From assembly GCA_013152215.1 (NCBI GenBank), contig JAADGT010000086.1:1-11472 (forward strand): a stretch of DNA of 11,472 bases, in the 5' to 3' direction. The notes beneath the pieces were generated by a model. That model was not told where the DNA came from. It did no database searches and saw only the letters and a program-made list of their open reading frames with translations. Source of the DNA: Deltaproteobacteria bacterium. GTDB taxonomy: Bacteria; Desulfobacterota; Deferrisomatia; Deferrisomatales; Deferrisomataceae. The position numbers were made by a program, and so were the translations under genes. Shown here piece after piece: positions 6,701 to 11,384 of the stretch; the stretch's first letter is position 1; each line of letters starts with the position of its first letter.

Positions 6701-9686
6701 TGCCGGTTCGGCCGAACAGGTTCAGGGCTTCCGTCCACACCTCGTCATCACCGTACACCACGAAGATCTTCTGATCCGTCTCCGCGGGCAGGTACACCTC
6801 GTACCGGCCCTCTCCGTCGGTGCTCGTCCACCCCTGCTCGTAGGTCAGGAGACCGGCCCAGCCCGCCGGGCACCCCGTTCCGAAGGTCACCCGCCCCGTG
6901 ACCCGCACGGGTCGCACCACCTGCAGCAGGAAGGAGGGGCCTTCTTGGGGGTCCTCGGCGCCCGGCACAACCTCCTGGCTGTCCTGGATCCACTGGCCGG
7001 ACACGCTGTCGTAGTAGGCCACCGTCACCTCTCCCGCCACCCCGGCGACCGCCTGGACCTCGTAGCCGCCGTTCTCATCGGTCGTCGTGTACGCCCCCGT
7101 GTCGGTCCAGACCTCTGCACCCGGGGCTGGCTCGGGGCCTGTCCCGTCGTCCACGAGCACGGTGCCGCGGAGGGTGACCTGCTGGACGTCGAAATAGACG
7201 TCCGGCGAGTCCTCGCTGACCTCGCCCTGGGTCGTCAGGTCGAACGTCCACCGGACCCGACCGGAAACCTCGTAGGTGCCGTCTTCTTCCCTGGGCACCG
7301 AAACCGAATAGTTGCCGTCCCGGTCGGTCCAGGTCTCGTACCCAGCCACGTTCAGGTAAGCCCAGCGGGCGGGCTCGGTGGTTTCGTCGTCCGTGCCGGC
7401 GCCGGTACGGATGTAGGCCGTGCCCTCTAGCGTGACCCACTCGGTGGGCCGCTGAAGGGTCACGTCGCCCAAGTCCACGTCGCCGGTAGCATCCTCCACG
7501 GCCCGGGTGGCACGCACCGACTGCCAGGTTTCCGGGTCCCAGTACTCGAACACCAAGGTGACGTCCCTACCGGACGGCACCGGCACATCGAACGCCCCGT
7601 CGCTCCCGGTCACGGCTGCAGCGCCGGTGGAAGCCCGCACGGTCACGTATTGGACCGGCTCGGCGGGGGCGGTCCCGGCCCACACGACCCGCCCTGTAAC
7701 CCGGGTTCGAGCCACCGTCAGGTCCACGGCGTACACCGGCACGTCGCCGGCCGTATCGACCGGGTCGCCGCTCGTGCTGGCTTCCTCTTCGCTCTGGGGC
7801 TCCCCTTGCACATACACCCTGAGGATCCCATCGCGACGCACCCTCATCTCGAACCCCCCGTCCGAGTCTGTCACCGCCTCGCTGGCCCCCTGGTAGTTCA
7901 CCCCTTCGGCCACCACGGAGACCCCGGCCAGTGGGTTCCCGTTGTCGTCCTTCACCGTGCCCCGAAGCAGGGCGTGGGTGATGATGGGCCAGTCCACGTT
8001 CCACCAGGAGAAGTGCCCGGCCTGGGCCTGGGCGTACATGACCTCCTTCCCGCCCTCGACCACCTTGACCAGTGTCGCCTCGCCCTCGCGCACCCAGATC
8101 CCCTGCTCCTCGTCGTACGAGTACCAGGGGATCACGGTCTGGCCGCGGCGGTAGAGGTCGAGGTAGCGAGCCTGCAGGCCATCCGGGATCCGAAGGCGGA
8201 TCGTCATCTCGTCCCCACCGAGGTCCGTGACCTCGGAGCCGTCGCTCGCCTTCAACCGCACGTTCACGAACGCCACCGACTCGAGGCTCACCTCGTCCTC
8301 GGCGCCTTGGAACGCGCTCCGAGGTGCCCGGGCCGCCAGCCGGGCACGCGCTTCGGAGTCCTTCGCCCGGAACGATCCGGGGAAGATCTCCTTCTCCCGC
8401 AACGGATCCCCGTACGTCACCTCGGCCGTGTACTGGGCTGCTGCTGCCAACCCCCGGTCCGCGGCGTGACGAGCCACAGCGCGGCGCAGGGCCCGCAGTG
8501 GAATCACCACCTCGGCCGCGCCGTTGCGGGTTTCCAGCACGAGATCGCCTGCGGCGAGGCGGGCTCCACGTCCCACGCTCAATCCGTCATCCACAGTCAC
8601 CGTGGTTCTCAAGGAGATCGGTTTCAGAAAAAGATTCAGGGACACCGGCGTTCCCTGGAAGGCGGTGAAGACCTTTTGGTTCTCGGCATACCCATCGGCC
8701 CGAACCGACAACTTCAGGCTCTCCCCTTCTTCCTCCAGGGGAACCTCCATCGAAAACGTCCCATTGCCGTCCGTGACCGTGCTCACCCCCTTCCCGACCA
8801 GAACCACCGCAGCCCCCGCTACGGCGGCGTCGGTGGTCAGGCTCCGGACGACTCCGGAAATGACCGTGCCGCTCGACTTCGCTGCCTGTCGAGCCTCGGC
8901 ATTGGCCGCCTGCTGGGCCACGGTTTCCGATACGTCGAGGGCGGTCAGGACCTTGGTCCGAAATCCCTCAGCCCAGTCCGCGGTTCCCTCCGGAAACAAG
9001 GCCGACACCCCTTGCGTCCGCGCCTGCTGGCCCAAGCTCTCCAAAAAGCCCGCAACGGACGAGATTTTGCCTCGGGCCTTGGCCAGCTTAGCCAAGGCTG
9101 CCAGCTTGCGAATCCGCTCCCGGAGCGTGGCATCCTGGGGCACCGTCTCCAGATCGGCGGCAACGATCCCACAAAGCTCCGCCGCCGCCTCCCGGGCCGC
9201 AGCGATCTCCGCCTTGCTCGCCGAACCCAGATCTTTCGATACCAGCCCCCGCGCCATGGAAAACAGTGGATTCGGGGAGGCCCGAACCGTGGCCCCGTTC
9301 TCACCGTATCCGATATCCCGGAACACCGCGCCGTTGGGGGAATCGTCGGCCGTGCCGGGCACCCCGTCCGGCCCCAGATCCGTTCCGCCGGAGACCTCCA
9401 CGATGAACGGCCCCTCATACCCTTTCACCTGGACCGCATAGGTGCCGTCCTGGCCCGTCGTGGCGGTGGCCAGCTCCGTCCCGTCGGGCTTCCGCACCAC
9501 CACCGTCGCGCCGGCCAAGGGCCCGTCGAATGCCTGGCCGGAAACCCCGAAGGACACGGTTTGCACCCCTTCGCCCCCGCCGCCGCTTCCACCGCCTCCT
9601 CCACACGAGACGATGCCGGCCAAGCCCACGGCCGCTGCCACAGCAACAAGCCAACGCACCCCCATCCTCGCCCCTCGCCCGCTCAT
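759..9686 (-). CDS. Giant multidomain surface lipoprotein with calcium repeats (2975 aa)
   Basis: An exported lipoprotein of about 0.3 MDa, probably held at the outer membrane and projecting outward. ATG at 9686 follows a strong ribosome site (AAAGGAGGGG, 5 nt spacing from AGGAGG). Residues 1-28 are a lipoprotein signal with lipobox IVSC; Cys28 would be lipidated and +2 is Gly. A Gly-rich linker (29-40) follows. Then come: a carboxypeptidase-regulatory-like (CRD) domain (~45-100); an Ala-rich helical stretch (~150-270); a second CRD (~273-355); a region ending in GHFSWWNVD that resembles FAM171/CILP extracellular segments (~360-568); five tandem CRDs (572-1003); Ig/PKD-like domains (~1004-1290) with C1232 and C1260 a likely disulfide; a calcium-repeat cluster (1291-1376); an unrecognised helical region (~1377-1700); a CBM9/DOMON-like domain (~1812-1968); a second calcium cluster; three long QYRNY modules interleaved with a third and fourth cluster; and a C-terminal beta domain (2880-2975). 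No catalytic motif was seen. Adhesin or surface scaffold is inference. Confidence 0.93.
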   Translation of the reverse strand: MSGRGARMGVRWLVAVAAAVGLAGIVSCGGGGGSGGGGEGVQTVSFGVSGQAFDGPLAGATVVVRKPDGTELATATTGQDGTYAVQVKGYEGPFIVEVSGGTDLGPDGVPGTADDSPNGAVFRDIGYGENGATVRASPNPLFSMARGLVSKDLGSASKAEIAAAREAAAELCGIVAADLETVPQDATLRERIRKLAALAKLAKARGKISSVAGFLESLGQQARTQGVSALFPEGTADWAEGFRTKVLTALDVSETVAQQAANAEARQAAKSSGTVISGVVRSLTTDAAVAGAAVVLVGKGVSTVTDGNGTFSMEVPLEEEGESLKLSVRADGYAENQKVFTAFQGTPVSLNLFLKPISLRTTVTVDDGLSVGRGARLAAGDLVLETRNGAAEVVIPLRALRRAVARHAADRGLAAAAQYTAEVTYGDPLREKEIFPGSFRAKDSEARARLAARAPRSAFQGAEDEVSLESVAFVNVRLKASDGSEVTDLGGDEMTIRLRIPDGLQARYLDLYRRGQTVIPWYSYDEEQGIWVREGEATLVKVVEGGKEVMYAQAQAGHFSWWNVDWPIITHALLRGTVKDDNGNPLAGVSVVAEGVNYQGASEAVTDSDGGFEMRVRRDGILRVYVQGEPQSEEEASTSGDPVDTAGDVPVYAVDLTVARTRVTGRVVWAGTAPAEPVQYVTVRASTGAAAVTGSDGAFDVPVPSGRDVTLVFEYWDPETWQSVRATRAVEDATGDVDLGDVTLQRPTEWVTLEGTAYIRTGAGTDDETTEPARWAYLNVAGYETWTDRDGNYSVSVPREEDGTYEVSGRVRWTFDLTTQGEVSEDSPDVYFDVQQVTLRGTVLVDDGTGPEPAPGAEVWTDTGAYTTTDENGGYEVQAVAGVAGEVTVAYYDSVSGQWIQDSQEVVPGAEDPQEGPSFLLQVVRPVRVTGRVTFGTGCPAGWAGLLTYEQGWTSTDGEGRYEVYLPAETDQKIFVVYGDDEVWTEALNLFGRTGTVVHDIQIEGVEVPPSVEVQEYAASVVAGGTWSATLGVRRCGTDPFSYRVSADDVLESPVEGDLVFTAGEATVDLQIAVPESVAPGWHEFRFEVLGGGGNAVAQNSFWVQIRPADVNEAPRVEELMVAPPTVMQGQEVEAWVYAWDPDWDGLTFAWTLERRNQDGEFEPVEADLGGEPYAAADTAGWEAGVYRFTVAVSDGTETVSRSTEFEVSEPTPLVWSVVADRSQATEGEEVCFVAYGEYLQSVSWTVNTGNTVEDDDQYCHTVTSEEVDAGELVVDARAGGSSASARVSLYRDSDGDGLSATREAELGTSDSDPDSDDDGLTDSAEVDRGTNPLAADSDGDGLSDGIEVAQGTDPLNDDTDYDGIKDGEDEHPRTPMSASFGEAKAHLEAGDVAAAHEVLAQMDEGGTLTDPARVLYALTTVMTVAEEAKDAASPFYAVLDALGLQVVGDTLQTYDLLDMGAGLGGASSMGRAARLAAAATTPEPYRAAAEEALDKVVAAGALLEAVTGPVSFTVTIEGAEYEVDDADVGLLGAALDWSEFLLQFALAYDYTYDETRGPVFSLLNLQDLVLRSDAADRMAAAKQAFVDAINGLKAAHDAMAAETDDQSDDLLTLVPELAGYWPYLTQTLDALAASAEAAGFTPVPFWQPGGEKLVGLQDGAEGEGTLGTFEVPVYRQYLSLDLSVLFDEPFDGTRLAEDVEGGLVSVSFTAAGLDWDGTPLYDVATQIDPDSYLAGFVASLIEDVAFSDGPEGTEIAAYLWGEATGGRLLDPWTGNPATALEMVNHGSPEAVTRETYTATRVAFRPIATAEGPITLDGDDSDWAGGVETSLEEFGEVAEVVAEDGVYLLIRSPYLYSGSSVNLSFGRANGSGRLDRWAWGLSVSWTGPDPDVSVWGIPGEGVQAAASDGVAEVFIPSCALTLGARNGLVFLHDASAAWGMAQWDNSDESGWPPEWILGYELSVPECAGTTTDSDGDGLTDEQENWIGSDPNQADTDGDGLSDYAEVMTHWTSPNYADSDGDGYDDSAEVEVGADPNDRESTPQNTGLQIRGAYLQYRNYADPADTYSSDMYRAWVQLTLDGHLVGESDIAEIRVLDENGNEVARNDLHVWVDDTFVYTAEGGVGGPYRYSGVYFSMPDLPAGTYTLEVASTRGGQVTRAITYPGGLELPYVTDVAYEWTLTGGLRISWHNPTDQPNWDRVDRITLEFMDQDGYDVLYVHLDPSTESVVVPRSVLGKVAAYERFASLQLFVQTRARGESGNYARGYSDMLDIPWAWDDPIVSWAYIQYRNYPDDTKDGVHAWIEFKKAGEVISAEEVSSVAIQDDSGSAIVGGDLGSAEFYGAPYLWLSCGSGSCYWDGKVRSQSGFWWRLDTPPTPGSYVFSGRYADGTAFEAALDYPGEMALPFVTDLTSEVEEDGGVFLTWTNPVSAPNWDQVDQLRIVVLDTSTGLEVLYAYVPKERDYAVFPAEAVEKLRSMGTGPFIWLVQTRAYDESWMNYARGYSAAATFSLTYDESSVPTDSDGDGISDYDEIMTGVGSWYRTDPRNPDTDGDGLTDGEEVNTYGTDPTQTDSDWDGVPDGEEVAAGTNPTYSWEFPSQRLTSDYGYVQYRNYESAERNGFRAWISLLDQGEPPTSEDVVSQVTLEDATGYFATDECTFLWSDYLLFDPTSGTTEQSRWAGCWFDLTGWDLSPGTYRFEVRDADGGALVKEVELPDVVSLPYVSSSTMTYEWLDDGSLKLRWAEPENPTYDKLWVVFFRPQGADFFYVRDVQGSPEVTIPAGVVDALDALSPLSEGWWWIMQGRAWTEDGDNYARSYSNPVKITEDRDGDGISDVEEMAIGTDPLVPDTDGDMVGDGLELTLGTDPLNDGDPGGAPPSGAADVEGAWEYRNDSGTLRATFQFNTDGSFVIDHQDYRGSGAWYHEEGAWELTSEGLQLTWSSSDDPSIPVGTIRTVPVVLVPDERMVLDLWILLQRPQ
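1071..1217 (-). repeat. Thrombospondin type 3 repeat cluster 4
   Basis: Residues 2824-2872 hold two loops. The first is DRDGDGISD with the spacer EEMAIGTDP. The second, DTDGDMVGD, has Met where glycine is normal, so it may bind calcium poorly. It precedes the C-terminal ~96-residue beta domain (DVEGAWEYRN to the end), which looks like a small barrel of the lipocalin-like type found at the end of some lipoproteins; that last assignment is weak. Confidence 0.85.
1221..1895 (-). repeat. QYRNY module C
   Basis: Residues 2598-2822. It opens with YGYVQYRNY (QYRNY at 2607-2611) and closes with NYARSYS (2810-2816). The second half keeps SLPYVSSS, YEW, LKLRWAEPENPTYDKL and FFYVRDV. Two cysteines (C2655, C2680) are private to this copy. 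It is the most diverged of the three. Confidence 0.85.
1923..2132 (-). repeat. Thrombospondin type 3 repeat cluster 3
   Basis: Residues 2519-2588 contain loops DSDGDGISD, DTDGDGLTD and DSDWDGVPD with spacers ending in TDP, GTDP and GTNP. It separates QYRNY modules B and C, whereas A and B are directly joined. Confidence 0.9.
2154..2858 (-). repeat. QYRNY module B
   Basis: Residues 2277-2511, following module A after only about six residues. It opens with WAYIQYRNY (QYRNY at 2286-2290) and closes with NYARGYS (2496-2502). The fibronectin III-like half reads LPFVTDLTSEV, VFLTWTNPVSAPNWDQVDQ, EVLYAYV, WLVQTRA. It has an inserted CGSGSC loop (C2349, C2354) absent from module A, probably a local disulfide. 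Confidence 0.85.
2877..3551 (-). repeat. QYRNY module A
   Basis: Residues 2046-2270. It opens with GAYLQYRNY (QYRNY at 2055-2059) and closes with NYARGYS (2260-2266). The first half is beta-rich with a central LHVWV and a PDLPAGTYTLEV strand. The second half, after ELPYVTDVAYEW, is fibronectin III-like (LRISWHNPTDQPNWDRVDR, DVLYV, FVQTRA). No cysteine. Homologous by eye to modules B and C; no known family was recognised. Confidence 0.85.
3567..3782 (-). repeat. Thrombospondin type 3 repeat cluster 2
   Basis: Residues 1969-2040 contain three loops (DSDGDGLTD, DTDGDGLSD, DSDGDGYDD) with spacers ENWIGSDP, EVMTHWTSP and EVEVGADP. It links the CBM9-like domain to the first QYRNY module. Confidence 0.9.
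3783..4253 (-). other. CBM9/DOMON-like domain within the giant protein
   Basis: Residues 1812-1968 start with GPITLDGDDSDW, the DGxxxDW entry strand typical of the CBM9-like/DOMON-type beta sandwich. The segment VVAEDGVYLLIRSP matches the later strand where these domains read 'a.Dd..LYl'. Two cysteines (PSCAL and PECAG) could form a disulfide. In other proteins such domains bind carbohydrate or haem; ligand residues were not checked here. Confidence 0.6.
5559..5816 (-). repeat. Calcium-binding thrombospondin type 3 repeat cluster 1
   Basis: Residues 1291-1376 of the giant protein hold four DxDxDG-type loops (DSDGDGLS, DSDDDGLTD, DSDGDGLSD, DTDYDGIKD), separated by E(L/V)xxGTxP spacers. This is the thrombospondin type 3 pattern that binds calcium and stiffens extracellular linkers. 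Confidence 0.92.
6678..7973 (-). repeat. Five tandem carboxypeptidase-regulatory-like (Ig-fold) domains
   Basis: Within the giant gene, residues 572-1003 contain five successive ~75-95-residue beta-sandwich units. Each begins with a beta strand of the type LLRGTV, TRVTGRV, VTLEGTA, VTLRGTV or VRVTGRV, and each carries a later turn of the type TDSDGGF, TGSDGAF, TDRDGNY, TDENGGY or STDGEGRY. These are hallmarks of the carboxypeptidase-regulatory-like / CarboxypepD_reg fold. The copies are diverged in sequence, so this is an old array, not a recent DNA tandem duplication. Two further single copies lie nearer the N-terminus (~45-100 and ~273-355). Confidence 0.8.
9603..9686 (-). other. Lipoprotein signal peptide of the giant protein
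   Basis: Residues 1-28: a basic N-region (R4, R7, R11), a hydrophobic core WLVAVAAAVGLAGIV, and lipobox I-V-S-Cys28. The cysteine is followed by GGGGGSGGGGEG, a flexible linker common in surface lipoproteins. Met8 could be an alternative start, but the strong ribosome site fits Met1. Confidence 0.9.
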
Positions 9687-9699
9687 GATCCCCTCCTTT
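9687..9699 (-). promoter_or_regulatory. Ribosome binding site of the giant lipoprotein gene
   Basis: AAAGGAGGGG sits on the minus strand at 9699-9690, with the AGGAGG core five bases before the ATG at 9686. It is close to the ideal Shine-Dalgarno sequence and decides the start in favour of Met1 over Met8. Confidence 0.9.
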
Positions 9700-9730
9700 G
9701 CGGTAGAACGCCTTTTGCTATTTTAGAACC

Positions 9731-9764
9731 AATAAAAATGCCTGGCCGGCTTCCCGACCAGGCA
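9731..9764 (-). terminator. Strong intrinsic terminator in the leader of the giant gene
   Basis: On the minus strand TGCCTGG (9764-9758) pairs with CCAGGCA (9745-9739). The stem continues through one U-G wobble and a CGG/CCG segment to a GAAG tetraloop, giving about 11 bp. It is followed by TTTTTATT (9738-9731). The pairing is better on the minus strand, because the plus strand has a C-A mismatch where the minus has U-G. It lies after the protease gene and 45 bases before the giant gene's ATG, so it either ends the protease transcript or attenuates the giant gene. Confidence 0.85.
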
Positions 9765-9783
9765 ACTGTTTTCTTAACATGAA

Positions 9784-9813
9784 CCCCACCCTGCCACACC
9801 CCCTTTCCTCCCC
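9784..9813 (-). other. G-quadruplex-capable tract in the leader
   Basis: The minus strand carries four G-runs of 4, 5, 3 and 4 bases (9813-9810, 9803-9799, 9791-9789, 9787-9784) with loops of 6, 7 and 1. This fits the usual G3+N1-7 rule. It lies between the candidate promoter and the terminator, so it would be in the transcribed leader RNA. Confidence 0.5.
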
Positions 9814-9838
9814 TCCAGGAACGGAGCCAAGCTACCGG

Positions 9839-9899
9839 TCCTAGCGGCGCCAGACTAGGAAAACGATACGGGGTTTGTCAAGGGCTCGAGGAGCGAGCC
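9839..9899 (-). promoter_or_regulatory. Candidate promoter with overlapping palindrome
   Basis: On the minus strand a perfect -35 box TTGACA (9881-9876) is followed after 18 bases by a poor -10 box TAGTCT (9857-9852). The inverted repeat TCCTAG-N10-CTAGGA (9839-9844 and 9855-9860) covers the -10 and the expected start near 9845, as a repressor operator would. A second inverted repeat GGCTCG-N5-CGAGCC (9883-9899) abuts the -35. The weak -10 lowers confidence; an activator or alternative sigma factor could be involved. Confidence 0.5.
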
Positions 9900-9964
9900 G
9901 ACAGGAGCGATGCGCCTGGGGTGAAGCGGAAGCCAAACGGCAGGGGAACGGGGGAGCGTCGCGC

Positions 9965-11368
9965 TCAGGGAGCCCCAAGAACTTTCAAGAAGCACCCTCC
10001 AGAGGCTTCCGAGGACGAAATCTCCGGGGTCATCTCCAAGGAATACCCCAACTCCGAGGAGGCTTCGTTCATCACGGCCACGTACAAAGGTCCCGAGCCC
10101 GGAATATCCACACGCGCCTCCCCTTCCGAGGCCTCGACGACCTGAGGCAGGGCCTCGCCTCCCCGCGAGAACGCAAGGCGCACCGTGGCGGGGAAGGGGG
10201 AGGAGAAGACCACTCTCACCCCGGTGGGTGCCGATCCCGCTCGAAACAGATTCGCTCCGAAGCGACCCGGGGCCGTGGCGGATGAGGAAGTGAAGGAAAG
10301 AGGAAGGGCCGATACGGTCCGTGCCAGGTCTGGAGCAGTGGTGGCCCGAAACCGCTCTCCGTCCGGCCAGAAGTCTTCCGGGTGAGCCGCAAGGGTCCAA
10401 AATGCGGCCACGGTGTCTGCCAAAGCCACCCCGGCACGCGCCTGGAGGGTGTCGTCCAGCACGGTCTCCAGGCCCCCCTCATATGCCCGGGAGAAAACGT
10501 CCACCCACAGATCCGCACCCCCGTATCGCAGCCATAGGAAACCCGGAAAGATGGCGGCCCCGTACTCGTGCAGACCGTCCTGGCTGCTCAAGGGGGCCTC
10601 CGGACGAGCCAGGAAGTCGCGCACGTAGGTCACGTAGTCGTCCACGTCCGGGGTCACCACCTCTTCCATCCAGGTGGCCGTGGCCTCGAACCACCATCCC
10701 TCGGCGCGCCAGCGCGCATCGGGCACCGCTGCCTCGTCGTCCCACGGATACCCCAGGGCCCGCTGTACGGCATGGAACAGCTCGTGAGCTGCCGTGGCCC
10801 GAAGGACCGATTGCTCGTCGTCGGCGTGTCGGGAAAAATCATCGTTGAACACGAAGTAGGCCACCCCGTAGTCGGTGTCGATCTCGGTGTAGGCGTAGTA
10901 TGACGAGTCCACAGTGACCGCGACCCACTGCCCCTGCTCGGTGCTGTACACCTCCACGCCCGTGTTCGCGAAGTACACGTCTAGGTAGTAATCCGCCGCC
11001 CCGTACGGTGCGGGGAACCCCAGATTCACCGTCTCCCGGTACGCGGTCTCCAGGGCCGAGGCCGTCTCGTCCACCCAGTCGGGCCGGCCGTTGCCGTCCG
11101 TGTCGGCCCAGTCTGGGTCGGTCCGGTCGTACTCGCTGCCCCAGAGAAGCCGGAAGTGCTCGGTCACGAACGCGGTGGCGTTCTTGGTGGGAACCGGGGC
11201 GACCTCCCGAGAGACCGCTCGGCGGGGCAACGGTTGAACGGCCTCGAACCGCCCGGGTTTTGCGTGGCGCAACCCCGTGGCGCACCGGCCGCCCCAGGCG
11301 GGGGAGGCAACGGTCAGAGCCACCAGGCAGGCACCCACGACAAAGGAACCGAGTCGAATCTCCGCCAT
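9965..11368 (-). CDS. Secreted putative zinc metalloprotease, MXAN_6640-like family (467 aa)
   Basis: An exported predicted zinc endopeptidase. Residues 1-24 or 1-26 form a Sec signal (hydrophobic core FVVGACLVALTVA, cleavage after SPA or AWG). HELFH at 195-199 supplies two zinc-binding histidines and catalytic Glu196. WWFEATATWMEE (225-236) offers Glu228 as the third ligand, 29 residues after HELFH, as in gluzincins. Residues 85-101 hold DADTDGNG-like spacing (DWADTDGNGRPDWVDE), a calcium-loop motif shared with the giant lipoprotein. The N-terminal segment TEHFRLLW with that loop and the ALETAY helix is the pattern I associate with the MXAN_6640 family of myxobacterial putative metalloproteases; substrates are unknown. 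The C-terminal ~110 residues are a beta domain ending in GGCFLKVLGAP. ATG at 11368 has a weak ribosome site (GGTAGAG). The giant gene follows after 278 bases and a terminator. Confidence 0.85.
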   Translation of the reverse strand: MAEIRLGSFVVGACLVALTVASPAWGGRCATGLRHAKPGRFEAVQPLPRRAVSREVAPVPTKNATAFVTEHFRLLWGSEYDRTDPDWADTDGNGRPDWVDETASALETAYRETVNLGFPAPYGAADYYLDVYFANTGVEVYSTEQGQWVAVTVDSSYYAYTEIDTDYGVAYFVFNDDFSRHADDEQSVLRATAAHELFHAVQRALGYPWDDEAAVPDARWRAEGWWFEATATWMEEVVTPDVDDYVTYVRDFLARPEAPLSSQDGLHEYGAAIFPGFLWLRYGGADLWVDVFSRAYEGGLETVLDDTLQARAGVALADTVAAFWTLAAHPEDFWPDGERFRATTAPDLARTVSALPLSFTSSSATAPGRFGANLFRAGSAPTGVRVVFSSPFPATVRLAFSRGGEALPQVVEASEGEARVDIPGSGPLYVAVMNEASSELGYSLEMTPEISSSEASGGCFLKVLGAP

Positions 11369-11384
11369 TTTCTCTACCCGTAAA

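Noticed and set aside
9718..9780. 20-residue leader peptide (MLRKQLPGREAGQAFLLVLK) overlapping the terminator
   Set aside because: It is open and starts with ATG, but has only a poor ribosome site (GGGTGGGG) and no run of regulatory codons. Part of it is forced by the terminator's T-run. Too short to support without conservation.
5328..9782. Long plus-strand open frames of 700 and 710 codons (5328-7430, 7650-9782), and a 451-codon one at 3363-4718
   Set aside because: They lie antisense to the giant lipoprotein gene. Their translations are low-complexity, rich in His, Arg, Pro and Gly, and show no domain. High GC removes stops from the antisense frames; the minus-strand frame has clear domains and a strong ribosome site.
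9731..9850. Cyclic-di-GMP (GEMM) riboswitch in the leader of the giant gene
   Set aside because: The core motifs of GEMM-I (GACGCAAAGCC and the GGUAGGUAGCGGGGUUACC segment) are not present. Only GGTAGC appears, in the wrong context.
9855..10400. 181-codon minus-strand frame overlapping the end of the protease, as a possible frameshifted extension
   Set aside because: Its downstream part does not restore a CFI-box, membrane or sorting tail, and the protease frame already has a normal stop.
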